Assembly (NCBI GenBank): GCA_963820375.1
Contig: CAWFZX010000019.1
Coordinates: forward strand, 1 to 64,000
Source of the DNA: AWTP1-13 sp963820375
GTDB taxonomy: Bacteria; Pseudomonadota; Alphaproteobacteria; Rhizobiales; Hyphomicrobiaceae
Reading direction: 5' to 3'
DNA length: 64,000 nucleotides
Below, piece after piece: positions 52,077 to 60,655 of this stretch. How positions within the stretch are numbered: position 1 is the stretch's first letter; each line of letters begins with the position of its first letter. The translations under genes were made by a program, and so were the position numbers. A model generated the notes under the pieces. It saw nothing but the letters and a program-made list of their open reading frames with translations, had not been told where the DNA came from and searched no databases.

Positions 52077-54182
52077 TCAAAGCAGGTCCGCAAGCAGACA
52101 CGCAGCGCGCGCTGCGCCGTCGGCCTCGACGGGCTGGAAATTGGCCGGCGTCTGCAATAGGGCCAGCGCCGCATCGGCAATCTGCTCCGGCGTCGCGGTG
52201 GCGAAATCCATGCGCTTGCCGGCGCGGTAGCGATCGAGGCGATGGGCGACGTGGAAGTTCTGCTCAAAGTGGTTCTTGAGCGGGAAGTAGAGGAACGGCG
52301 TGCCGGCGGCGGTAAGCTCCATGCAGGTGGTGAGCCCGCCCTGCACGATGGCCAGGTCGCATGCGGCGAGGTGCCGGTCGAGGTCGGGCACGAAGGCGCG
52401 CACCTCGACGCCGTTCGGAGCCTTGAGCGACAGCGGATCGAGGCGCGGCCCCGCCACCAGAATCAGGCGCAGTTCCGGCAACTTGCTGCGCACGATCGGA
52501 TAGCTCTGCAAGATGCGACGGATCAGATGCCCGCCGACGGCCGAGCCGCCCACGGTAACAATGCACACGCGCTCATCGCTGCGATAGGCGAGGCTGCGGC
52601 GTAGCTCTTGCCGACTGGCGAAGCTGCGCGGATGCTCGCCGATGACGTAGCCCGAAAAATCGAAGTGCTTCGGCACCCAGTCGCGCATCGCCGGCAGGTC
52701 CTTGCCGAAAGACATGGGGACGATGTCCTCGGGCGTGCCGACAAAAATGGCGCGATCGCGAACTGAGGGGTGGCGCTCGACATGCCCAATCATCTCGGCA
52801 TTGTAATCGGCGGTGAGCACGGCCTCGCGCTCGCCATTGGCCGGCATGGGCAGGTAGCCCACAAAATCCGTGAGCCAGGCGAGCTGGGCACGCTTCAGTT
52901 CCGGGTGTTCATGCCAATAGTGGTCGATGTCCCAGGCTTCATCGGCGATCACCAGATCATAGCCACCCTCTTCGACAGCATCCTGAAAGATCATGAAGTT
53001 GGCGATCAGCACCTCGTCCATGCGCCGGATGGCCTGGAAGGCGTTGAGATCGTGCTCGCCCGCCTCCAGTTCGATATGCCGCGACTCGCTGGCCAGCCGT
53101 TGGCTCAGCGGATGGATGCGTTCGCGGCTGGCGGCAAGCAAACGCGTCACCGGATCCTGCGCCAACCAGTCGACCTGGAGCTCGGGGCGCAGCTTGCGCA
53201 ATTCACGGGCAATGGCGATATCGCGGCGGCCGTGTCCCAAGCCTATCGGCGAGGAGAGATAAAGGGCCTTTTTGCTTGCGCCCTGTGGCCGTGATCGCCG
53301 TTGCGGAGCGGCCAAGCCGAGCTTGCGATCGAGGAAGTCGACAATCAGTGCGTTGCACTTGGCGGGATAGCGGCCGAAGGGATTGTGCCCGCCACCAGGC
53401 AGCGTGATCAATTCCGCGCCGATCAGTTCGGCTACCAATTGCCCGCGCGCATAGGGTTGAATCTGATCATTGTCGCCATGGATCATCAGTGTGGGACAAT
53501 GGATCTTGCGGTACATCGCCTCCAGCACATCGAAGTCGGGGGCAATGGCACGTGCTTCCACGGTTTTGACCAGCACCGAGCCCGTCGTATCCCGCGCCCA
53601 ATCTATCCCGTCTTCGATCTGCTTGGTCGAGTGCGGTTCGGAGAAGATGTTGCGCACAAAGTGCTCGGCGAAATCGGGATAATTGCTCAGCCAGTATTGG
53701 CGGTTGTATTTGTTCCAGCCCTCGAACTCCTGCTGCGTGGTCAGGAAATGCCGCGGCGTCATGTAGGGATGGCTCGGGCCGATGACCGCCGAGGTACCGC
53801 CCAGGACGAGGGCGCTTACGCGCTCGGAATGATGCGCCGCAAGCACGCAGCCGTGCATGCCGCCAAGAGAGAGGCCAACCAGAATGGCCTTGTCCACGCC
53901 GGTCGCGTCCAGGACGGCCAGCGCATCGGCGATCGCGTGTTCCAGCGCATAGGCCGCCACCTCGGCCGGCCGATCCGACTTGCCGTTGCCACGGCCGTCG
54001 AAGGCAATGCAGCGCAAGCGCTCGCTGAAGTAGGGTAGTTGCGCCTTGTAGACGCGTGAATGCACGATGCTCCACGGCGGCAGGAAGAGCATCGTTGCTG
54101 GGCCGTCGCCGTAGACTTCATAGTAGAGCTTGACGCCATCGCGGTCGACGAAGCCAGTGCGGTCCGGCAACTTGGCACGCAT
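52077..54182 (-). CDS. Fusion of alpha/beta hydrolase and GT-B glycosyltransferase
   Basis: A 701-residue two-enzyme fusion. Residues 1-285: alpha/beta hydrolase with complete triad, namely FLPPWSIVHSRVYKAQLP, nucleophile ILVGLSLGGMHG, HGDNDQIQPYARG (Asp) and LPGGGHNPFGRY (His). Residues 310-701: GT-B glycosyltransferase with LSSPIGLGHGRRDIAIARE near its start and a UDP-glycosyltransferase-like C-terminal half (VTVGGSAVGGHLIRR; AIVQGGLTTCMELTAAG; PLKNHFEQNFHVAHR). It is the last gene of the mddA-like/tetR operon, only six bases after tetR. Cytoplasmic, no signal. Glycosyl donor and acceptor unknown. Confidence 0.88.
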   Translation of the reverse strand: MRAKLPDRTGFVDRDGVKLYYEVYGDGPATMLFLPPWSIVHSRVYKAQLPYFSERLRCIAFDGRGNGKSDRPAEVAAYALEHAIADALAVLDATGVDKAILVGLSLGGMHGCVLAAHHSERVSALVLGGTSAVIGPSHPYMTPRHFLTTQQEFEGWNKYNRQYWLSNYPDFAEHFVRNIFSEPHSTKQIEDGIDWARDTTGSVLVKTVEARAIAPDFDVLEAMYRKIHCPTLMIHGDNDQIQPYARGQLVAELIGAELITLPGGGHNPFGRYPAKCNALIVDFLDRKLGLAAPQRRSRPQGASKKALYLSSPIGLGHGRRDIAIARELRKLRPELQVDWLAQDPVTRLLAASRERIHPLSQRLASESRHIELEAGEHDLNAFQAIRRMDEVLIANFMIFQDAVEEGGYDLVIADEAWDIDHYWHEHPELKRAQLAWLTDFVGYLPMPANGEREAVLTADYNAEMIGHVERHPSVRDRAIFVGTPEDIVPMSFGKDLPAMRDWVPKHFDFSGYVIGEHPRSFASRQELRRSLAYRSDERVCIVTVGGSAVGGHLIRRILQSYPIVRSKLPELRLILVAGPRLDPLSLKAPNGVEVRAFVPDLDRHLAACDLAIVQGGLTTCMELTAAGTPFLYFPLKNHFEQNFHVAHRLDRYRAGKRMDFATATPEQIADAALALLQTPANFQPVEADGAARAACLLADLL

Positions 54183-54188
54183 GGGACA

Positions 54189-54803
54189 TCACCTCTTTGC
54201 GGCAGCACCTTCGGCCATACGAATGAGGTCGCCGACGCGTCGCAGGGCCTGGCGCACCGGACAGCCCTTTTTCTCAAGGCCCAGCAGATAATGACTTTCC
54301 GCGCCGATGAACGCATTGGCGATCAGCATGGCGACTTCCTCAGGCGTAAATGGACCCAAGCCACCAAGTTCGCGCTCGGCTTTGCGCGCCACGGCAACAA
54401 TGAGATTGATCCATCCCGTAATGCCGGCGCGGATGACCTTGGCGACCTCGGCATCGGCCCAGCTGGCGGCGATCAGTTCCTGCAGCACACGCACGTAGCC
54501 TGAGGCGATGTCATCATCGAGATACTCGCAAGCGCGCTCCCATTGCTCGGAGAGCTTCAACTGCGGGTCGCCGAACATGCTGTTCTGGCGATCGAGCAGC
54601 TGCGCATTGAGATACTCGAACAACGCCAGCACCATCCCTTGTTTGGAACCGAAGTGATAGTGGATTTGGCTTAATGGCACGCCGGCAAGCGTGGCCACGT
54701 CACGTGTCGACAACCCAGCATAGCCGTTCTGGCGCAAAACCTTCTTTGCCGCCTCCAGCAGCGTCGTGCTCGTCTCGGGTTTCTTTGCCAGCGCGCGCGC
54801 CAT
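54189..54803 (-). CDS. TetR-family transcriptional regulator
   Basis: A 204-residue repressor. N-terminal helix-turn-helix: AAKKVLRQNGYAGLSTRDVA, TLAGVPLSQIHYHFGSKQGM. The C-terminal ligand domain is helical (VRVLQELIAASWADAEVAKV). It sits between the methyltransferase gene (38 bases) and the fusion gene (6 bases). The two palindromes before the operon (55664-55719) are its likely binding sites. Confidence 0.9.
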   Translation of the reverse strand: MARALAKKPETSTTLLEAAKKVLRQNGYAGLSTRDVATLAGVPLSQIHYHFGSKQGMVLALFEYLNAQLLDRQNSMFGDPQLKLSEQWERACEYLDDDIASGYVRVLQELIAASWADAEVAKVIRAGITGWINLIVAVARKAERELGGLGPFTPEEVAMLIANAFIGAESHYLLGLEKKGCPVRQALRRVGDLIRMAEGAAAKR

Positions 54804-54841
54804 TGTCACCTGTCTTTCGCCTGTTGCGCGCTGGCTTTCGT

Positions 54842-55621
54842 TTACCGGCGCCGAAGTTCCGCAGGCGGTGCCAGCACCTCGCCATGGGTCGCCTTGCGAC
54901 CGGGCAGCGGCAACAGCATCGCCACCTCCTGACGGTAGCGTCGATATTGGTCGCCGAACAGCTTAAGCAAATCCCGCTCCTCGAGATAAATGCCGAGCAA
55001 GATATAGCCGGTGGTGGCAATGGCAAACAGCAGGTGGCCGACCGTCATGGCTGGCGTTGCCCAGAATGCCAGTAGAAAACCAAGATAGATCGGATGCCGA
55101 ACCCGCTTGTACAGGAACGGCGTCCTGAATACCGGCGCAGGCAGCGCGCGACGCCGCAACCGGGCATAAACCTGGTGTAGCCCGAACAGCTCGAAATGAC
55201 TGATCAGAAAGGTGCTGATGAGCACGATGGCCCAGCCCAGCCAGAACATGGCCTGCAGCACAAGCACAGCCACCGGGTCAGTCACCGACCAGACGGGCGC
55301 AGGTAGCGGCCGCCACTGCCAGTAGAGCAAGAGGAGCGCTGCACTGGCAAACAGCACGTAGGTCGAGCGCTCGACGGACTGCGGTACCAACCGCGTCCAC
55401 CAGCTCTTGAAGGCGGGCCGGGCCATGACACTATGCTGCATGGCAAACAGCGTCAGGCAGAGCGTGTTCACGATCAGCGCTGTCAGCAGCGGGGAGGGCT
55501 CGCCGCTGTCGATGGTCTTTGGCACCGGCAAGTTGCCGACGAAGGCAATGGCATAGAGAAAGGTGCCAAGAAAAATCAGATAAGCGATGGCACCGTACAG
55601 CAGCGCAGCAATTCCAGCCAT
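54842..55621 (-). CDS. mddA: MddA-like methanethiol S-methyltransferase (NnrU/isoprenylcysteine methyltransferase-like)
   Basis: A 259-residue integral membrane protein with about six membrane segments. The methyltransferase core is near the C-terminus: KRVRHPIYLGFLLAFWATPA, then IATTGYILLGIYLEERDLLK and FGDQYRRYRQEV, as in MddA/ICMT proteins (R-H-P...E-E-R...Y). Early features such as MQHSVMARPAFKSWWTRLVP match MddA. MddA methylates methanethiol to dimethyl sulfide. The ATG at 55621 follows GGAGAGGTAAG. First gene of the operon. Confidence 0.82.
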   Translation of the reverse strand: MAGIAALLYGAIAYLIFLGTFLYAIAFVGNLPVPKTIDSGEPSPLLTALIVNTLCLTLFAMQHSVMARPAFKSWWTRLVPQSVERSTYVLFASAALLLLYWQWRPLPAPVWSVTDPVAVLVLQAMFWLGWAIVLISTFLISHFELFGLHQVYARLRRRALPAPVFRTPFLYKRVRHPIYLGFLLAFWATPAMTVGHLLFAIATTGYILLGIYLEERDLLKLFGDQYRRYRQEVAMLLPLPGRKATHGEVLAPPAELRRR

Positions 55622-55663
55622 CTTACCTCTCCTTAAAGCAAACGTTGAGCAACCTCGCTTTCT

Positions 55664-55685
55664 AATTCGGCCGACCGACCGAATT
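55664..55685. promoter_or_regulatory. TetR-type operator 1
   Basis: AATTCGG-CCGACCGA-CCGAATT: outer arms are perfectly palindromic with a CGACCGA core shared with site 2. It is about 43 bases upstream of the mddA start. Confidence 0.65.
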
Positions 55686-55703
55686 TATCTGGCTATCATT
55701 ATT

Positions 55704-55719
55704 TCGGTCGACCGACCGA
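55704..55719. promoter_or_regulatory. TetR-type operator 2
   Basis: TCGGTCG-AC-CGACCGA, a perfect 7+7 palindrome 37 bases (centre to centre) from site 1. Confidence 0.65.
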
Positions 55720-55885
55720 GTCAAGCGCGTTTCTGCCGCGGCCTGTGAGGAGGAGCTGGCGATCGCGCCCGCGCGGGTCTCAGGGTTCCTCCCGATTTTG
55801 CCACCCCCACCGGCGTCGTAGCTTAGCCCGAGCCTGCGCCTAGGCTGCAGATCCCCAGCAAAAGGCAGGCGTTAAGGAGTGGCGC

Positions 55886-56521
55886 ATGGTCCAGCGTATG
55901 TCACAAGCGGCGATTGATGCAGGTCTCGAAGACAGCCATCGGCAGGTGCGCAGCGCCCTGGCCAGGGCGCAGGCCGAGATCGCCAAGCATTGGATCGGCT
56001 ATCTCGTGCTCGGCTGTGTCATGGTGCTGGCGGGCCTCGCCGCCATCGCCTTCCCCTTGCTGTCGACCATCGCTGCGAAGATCGCGCTCGGCTGGATCTT
56101 CGTCGTCTCCGGCGCAGCCATCATCATGCACGCGTTTTCTGCCGGAGACTGGCGCGGCTTTTTCTGGAACCTGCTGATCGGCCTTCTGCATCTGAGCGTC
56201 GGCGGCTATCTGGCCCTGCTGCCGCTGACCGGGATCCTCACGCTCACGGTTCTGGTCGCCGCCCTGTTGATCGTCGACGGTCTCTTGGAAGTGGGCATGG
56301 CGCTTAGCATCCGGCCGCATGCAGGCTGGGGCTGGGTGCTCCTCAGCGGTCTGGTGGCAATCGCAGCGGGAGTGCTAATCGCTCTGCAGCTGCCGAATTC
56401 GGCAACCTGGACCATCGGTCTGATCATCGGCATCAAAATGATCTTTGCCGGCTGGTCCTTCATTACGCTGGCCCTTGCTGGGCATCACTCTGGCACGCCG
56501 GCCCGCCTCCGCCTGGTCTGA
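55886..56521 (+). CDS. HdeD-family (DUF308) membrane protein
   Basis: A 211-residue inner-membrane protein with six hydrophobic segments in three pairs (YLVLGCVMVLAGLAAIAFP, IALGWIFVVSGAAIIMHAFS, LLIGLLHLSVGGYLALLP, LVAALLIVDGLLEVGMAL and others), the DUF308 pattern of HdeD acid-resistance proteins. The ATG at 55886 follows AAGGAGTGGCGC. The role in acid stress is by family only. Confidence 0.88.
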   Translation: MVQRMSQAAIDAGLEDSHRQVRSALARAQAEIAKHWIGYLVLGCVMVLAGLAAIAFPLLSTIAAKIALGWIFVVSGAAIIMHAFSAGDWRGFFWNLLIGLLHLSVGGYLALLPLTGILTLTVLVAALLIVDGLLEVGMALSIRPHAGWGWVLLSGLVAIAAGVLIALQLPNSATWTIGLIIGIKMIFAGWSFITLALAGHHSGTPARLRLV

Positions 56522-56555
56522 CGCGGGAGCCCAAAAGACCCGTAAGACCGCGCGG

Positions 56556-57236
56556 CTATTGCCGCGTTGCGTCCGGCGCGGCACGCATGGCTTCGCCGGT
56601 GATGCGCAGCCTGATCTTGTCGGCAAGCTGCTCGTAGGAGTTGGCATCGATACTGACCAGCCGCGCCCCGACGCCGAGAAAACGGCCAATGTCGATCTGC
56701 AGCGCCTGCACCTTGCCATTGGCATCTCTGCCGACCTCGACGACTTTACCCAACTCCTCATTGTCGGAGCTGTACACGGGCAAGCCCCGCAAGGAGGTGA
56801 GATTGTGCAGGGTTTGCCGGATCCCATCGAGGACGCTGCGGCACGAGGGCTGCAGCGACGCGGCCTTTTCCATCAGGCATTGGCCAACCTTATCGGCGTT
56901 GACACAATTGGCCTCGATTTCGCTCCAGCACGCATCGGCGATGCGTTCGACCCGGTCGAGAGAACGCTCCAGGTTGCGGGAAGCCCGGTACAGGCCGAAT
57001 TGGCAGCGGCGACTAAGCTGATCGTCAAAGGCCTGCATACAGGCGAGCACCCGCCCTTCCGCGCGCGTGACGCTGCCGCAAAACCGGGCAACGTCGGCCG
57101 CGCAGGCGATCTCGATCGCATCGACCGCCGCCTGCACGCGATCGGCCAGGTTCGCTTGCGCCCATAGGCTTTGCGGCAGCCACACTGTTGCCGCCAGAGC
57201 TGCCCAGAGGCTCGCTGTTTTCGCGTTTGTCATCAT
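56556..57236 (-). CDS. Secreted Cys-rich (GLG1-like) protein with C-terminal PRC-barrel
   Basis: A 226-residue exported protein. Signal peptide: TASLWAALAATVWLPQSLWA. Residues 35-130 contain Cys-rich GLG1-like repeats (IACAADVARFC, RVLACMQAF, RRCQFGLYR, IADACWSEIEANC, GQCLMEKAASLQPSC). Residues 145-215 form a PRC-barrel-like domain (SLRGLPVYSSDNEELGKVVE, ALQIDIGRFLGVGARLV). The start at 57236 follows GGAG. This domain pairing is found in alphaproteobacteria; function unknown. Confidence 0.78.
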   Translation of the reverse strand: MMTNAKTASLWAALAATVWLPQSLWAQANLADRVQAAVDAIEIACAADVARFCGSVTRAEGRVLACMQAFDDQLSRRCQFGLYRASRNLERSLDRVERIADACWSEIEANCVNADKVGQCLMEKAASLQPSCRSVLDGIRQTLHNLTSLRGLPVYSSDNEELGKVVEVGRDANGKVQALQIDIGRFLGVGARLVSIDANSYEQLADKIRLRITGEAMRAAPDATRQ

Positions 57237-57637
57237 GGCTGATCTCCGCCTACTGGCTCCAATCCCGAGCGCCGACCGCAAGCGGCGGGACCGTATGGCA
57301 AATGGTGAAAACGCATAACCGGGGGAAGCCCGCAAAGCGCGCCCGGGAAAATACGGGAAAGACGGGCAGGCGCACGGCCGGCCGCAACAGGGCGCGTCGG
57401 GCATTGGGTTTGGTGCAGCGATGGGAGCGCCTAGGCAACCCGCACGTGCACCGGCCTACTCTCTCCGGATCGCGCCAATGCGGGCCTGGTGGACGTATCT
57501 GTAATCTTGTCCGTGGTCTCCGTGCGGGGGCAATCGGCGATGCATGCTGACACCGGTCGAGCACGAACCGTTGCCCGTGTGATGGGCAGCCCCGTTGAGC
57601 AGCGAGCCGTGAGTGCTTTAGCGCCCGCGCGAGCCCA
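57237..57637. other. Intergenic, no supported gene
   Basis: About 400 bases between two minus-strand genes; only shadow frames. Confidence 0.45.
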
Positions 57638-58711
57638 TCAGGGGGTAGCGCCCGGCAGCTTCGGCGGCGCCTCGGCCTCCGGCATGCCGGTCAAGGTCTC
57701 CATGAAGGCGATGAGATCCCACCGCTCCTGGTCGGACAAGATGATAGGCTTCATCAGGGGCGAGCGGCTGGGACGGTCGATACCGCCCTTCTCGTAGTGC
57801 TTCATGACCTGGTAGAGGTCCACCGACGACCCATTGTGCATAAACGGCGGGCGCAGCGCCACCGAGCGCAGCGTCGGGGTCTTAAATGCATATTGCATCA
57901 GCACATCCGTCTTGAGCTCGCGGCCGCGGCCGAGATCTGTCGTCGAGGTGCCGATGTCGTGGAAGCTGTCGTTGGTGAAGCGCCAGCCGCTGTGACAGAG
58001 GAAGCACTCGGCCTTCTCGTTGAACAGCACGAAGCCGCGCTTGGCCGATTGCGAGATCGCGTCCTCATCGCCCTCGATCCAGCGATCGAATGGGGCGACA
58101 CCGGGCTCTATCGCCCGCTCGTAGGCAGCGATCGCCTTTGCCATCGCCTCTATGCCGATGGGCGTCCCAGGCAGGGCGGCGTTGAACTTTGCGACGTACT
58201 CGGGAATGGCCCGAATCCGCTCCTCGATCGCCTCGACCTTCACGGGGGTGTCGGTGTCACGCATCGACATCGAGCCGGTGGCGATGGAAGACTTTGCCTG
58301 CGCCTCGAGCGTCGGACTGCGCCCATCCCAGCCTATGGGCGATACATCCGCGTGGCCTATGCCGATCAGCGGCTGCGATCGGCGCGACGTGAACTTGCCC
58401 GAATCGTTGCGGCTCTTCGGCTCGGTCGTGCTCCAGCCGAGGTAGGGGTAGTGGCAGGTCGCGCACGCTGTCTTGCCGGACGCCGATACGCGGGGGTCCC
58501 AAAACAGGCTTCGGCCCAGGTCGACCAGTGTTTGATTTTCGATCGGCCGCGGCGGCGGACGCTTGTAGTCCGCCTTCATGGAGGCAAGCCGGCGCGCCGA
58601 GGGCATGCCATCCTGCGCGTGGGCGATGAGCGCGTATCCCGTGGCAACCAGGCATCCCGTCGCCACGACCGTCAGCGCCAGAACGAAGGTTCGGGTGATG
58701 GAGGCTAGCAT
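57638..58711 (-). CDS. Dihaem cytochrome c peroxidase (MauG/CcpA family)
   Basis: A 357-residue periplasmic dihaem protein with an N-terminal signal/anchor. Haem motifs: ACATCHYPYLGWST (residues about 82-95) and CFLCHSGWRFTNDSFHDIGT (about 225). The distal region RPPFMHNGSSVDLYQVMKHY is typical. It reduces peroxide or oxidises proteins like MauG. The start at 58711 follows AGGAAT. It has no neighbouring partner gene. Confidence 0.9.
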   Translation of the reverse strand: MLASITRTFVLALTVVATGCLVATGYALIAHAQDGMPSARRLASMKADYKRPPPRPIENQTLVDLGRSLFWDPRVSASGKTACATCHYPYLGWSTTEPKSRNDSGKFTSRRSQPLIGIGHADVSPIGWDGRSPTLEAQAKSSIATGSMSMRDTDTPVKVEAIEERIRAIPEYVAKFNAALPGTPIGIEAMAKAIAAYERAIEPGVAPFDRWIEGDEDAISQSAKRGFVLFNEKAECFLCHSGWRFTNDSFHDIGTSTTDLGRGRELKTDVLMQYAFKTPTLRSVALRPPFMHNGSSVDLYQVMKHYEKGGIDRPSRSPLMKPIILSDQERWDLIAFMETLTGMPEAEAPPKLPGATP

Positions 58712-59062
58712 CTCAGTATTCCTTTCTCACAATCTCTTCCTGAAATCACCGCGCAGGCACGCTGTCCACCGCAAATGGTCGCGCGTCGCCTGGGCGCTCA
58801 GCGTATCAATATCCCGTAGGCGGCGCCTGGCGGGGCGCTGCCTGCAAGCCCTGCTCCGGACCTAGATCAGCGCCTGGCAAGCCCACCGGCCTGCCGAGGC
58901 TGCAGCAAGATGGGTGTGGGTCAAGTACGGGCGTGTCAGGGCCCGGCGCGGCAGGTCTCAAGGACCTCTGTGAGCGGACCTTTCCGCCTTTTTTTGGGGT
59001 GACAAACCCCCTCCGTCCGGGGGCAATGCTCGCTGGTCATTTTCCCCAAGGACCGACGACGG
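58712..59062. other. Intergenic, no supported gene
   Basis: About 350 bases. A short plus-strand stem (GCGGA/TCCGC) followed by seven T's occurs at 58974-58995, but there is no plus-strand gene to end. Confidence 0.45.
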
Positions 59063-60331
59063 TCACCCCGTCTTCAGCGCTTCGTACACGCTCGACTCGA
59101 ACCGCCCGTAGAGCTTTAGCACGCGCGGGTCGGCGAAAGGCAGCACCTGCGTCATGATCAGCCCGGTGACCTTCCGCGCCGGGTCGAGCCAGTAGTAGGT
59201 GTTGAAGAGCCCGCCCCAGCTGACGGTGCCCGCGCCGCGGCCGTTCGGGCCCGCCTCGACATTCAGCATGTAGGCGAGGGCCCAGCGGAGCGGCGCGCCG
59301 GGGAAGAGGTCGACGTCGTTTGAGAGCCCCGGCATCTCGGTCTTGAGCACGCCGCACGGGATACTGCCCGCCGCGTTGCGGTGCATCTCCGCGACGGTGT
59401 CCGGCTTGAGCAGCTGCACGCCGTTGATACTGCCGCCGTGCAGCAGCATCTGGAGGAAGGTCAGATAGTCGCGCGGCGTCGAGTACAGCGGGCCGCCGCC
59501 CGACCAGAACTCCGGCGTGGCCGGCACGGTCTCAAGCGGCTGCAGCGCGAGGCTGCCGTCGGGCTGCCGCGTGTACAGGCGCGCTTGACGGGCGCGCTGC
59601 TCTGCCGTGGGCTGGTACCCGCTGTCTTTCATGCCGAGCGGTGTGAAGATCTTGTCTCGAAAATACACGTCGAGCGGCTGCCCGCTGGTGGCTTCGACGA
59701 GACGGCCCACCCAGTCGGTGTTGATGCCGTAGAGCCAGCGATCGCCGGGATCGAACACCAGCGGCATGCGGATCGTCACCAGCTTGCCGGTGGCCCGCGG
59801 CGGTAGCCCGGCGGTCTTCACGTAGCGATTGATGCTCGGGTCCCACTGCTCGTAGCCAAAGCCCGCCGTGTGCGTCAGCAGATGCCGCAGCGTGATCGGC
59901 CGCTTGGCCGGACGGAGCCTCGGCTCGCCGGAGGCGTCAAACCCTTCCAGCACCTGCGGTGAGGCGAGCGTAGGGTCGATGCTGGGCACGGGCTCGTCGA
60001 GCTTCAGCTTGCCCTGCTCGACCATCTGCATCGCCGCGACCGACGTGATGGCCTTGGTCATCGATGCGATGCGGAAGACCGTGTCGGGCGTCATGGCCGT
60101 GGTCTGATCCAGCGCGCGCAGGCCGGCGGCGCCTTCGTAGAGCACGCCCTTGTCGGTGGCCGCCATCGCCACGACGCCCGCCGCGTCGCGGGCATCGACA
60201 CCCTGGCGCAGCACCTCGTCAATCTGGCTCCGCGCGGCTTGCGCGACCGCGCGCCGGTGACCGGGACCGATCGAACTGGCGGTGGCGACCACGACGGCGG
60301 CGCCCTTCAACAGGTCACGGCGGGAGGTCAT
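59063..60331 (-). CDS. Tat-exported serine hydrolase (class C beta-lactamase fold), second copy
   Basis: A 422-residue paralogue of the gene at 5223-6482. Tat signal TSRRDLLKGAAVVVATAS; S-x-x-K is SMTK (RIASMTKAITSVAAMQM); YGINTDWVG matches the tyrosine motif; RPITLRHLLTHTAGFGYEQW is nearly the same as in the first copy. The start at 60331 follows GGAGGAGTCC. Substrate unknown. Confidence 0.88.
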   Translation of the reverse strand: MTSRRDLLKGAAVVVATASSIGPGHRRAVAQAARSQIDEVLRQGVDARDAAGVVAMAATDKGVLYEGAAGLRALDQTTAMTPDTVFRIASMTKAITSVAAMQMVEQGKLKLDEPVPSIDPTLASPQVLEGFDASGEPRLRPAKRPITLRHLLTHTAGFGYEQWDPSINRYVKTAGLPPRATGKLVTIRMPLVFDPGDRWLYGINTDWVGRLVEATSGQPLDVYFRDKIFTPLGMKDSGYQPTAEQRARQARLYTRQPDGSLALQPLETVPATPEFWSGGGPLYSTPRDYLTFLQMLLHGGSINGVQLLKPDTVAEMHRNAAGSIPCGVLKTEMPGLSNDVDLFPGAPLRWALAYMLNVEAGPNGRGAGTVSWGGLFNTYYWLDPARKVTGLIMTQVLPFADPRVLKLYGRFESSVYEALKTG

Positions 60332-60370
60332 GGGTGGACTCCTCCTTCGGGCGGCCACGTGTCAGGGAGA

Positions 60371-60655
60371 CTACAATGCGGCACTGGGAGGATCAACCAT
60401 GGCCAAGGGCACCGCGCACGCGCCGTCCAGCATTGCCGCAGGAGAGCGAGCACCAGGCGACAGTATTGCGTTACCGTCCTTGCGCCCCTTCGATTGGGCG
60501 ACACGAACGATGCCCTGGGCGATGTCGATAGCGCTGACCTTTAGCCGGAGGACCTCGCTGGTGCGCAACCCGCAGCCGCAGGAGCGTGCGGACAGGACGC
60601 GCCCTTTCAGCATCTTTGCCCCTGCCAGCGGGCACCTGGGAGCAGCGCGAGGCAC
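60371..60655 (-). pseudogene. Tyrosine recombinase/integrase remnant
   Basis: Residues about 20-78 (bases 60598-60422) read SARSCGCGLRTSEVLRLKVS, AIDIAQGIVRVAQSKGRKDG and NAILSP, the box I (first catalytic arginine) region of tyrosine recombinases related to IS91-associated integrases. The N-terminal core and the rest of the catalytic domain are missing. It lies just upstream of the serine hydrolase. Confidence 0.7.

Noticed and set aside
52770..54038. Two long plus-strand frames (174 and 245 residues)
   Set aside because: They are antisense to the hydrolase-glycosyltransferase fusion, whose motifs are unambiguous.
58974..58995. Stem (GCGGA/TCCGC) followed by seven T's on the plus strand
   Set aside because: The stem is only five base pairs and there is no plus-strand gene upstream to terminate.
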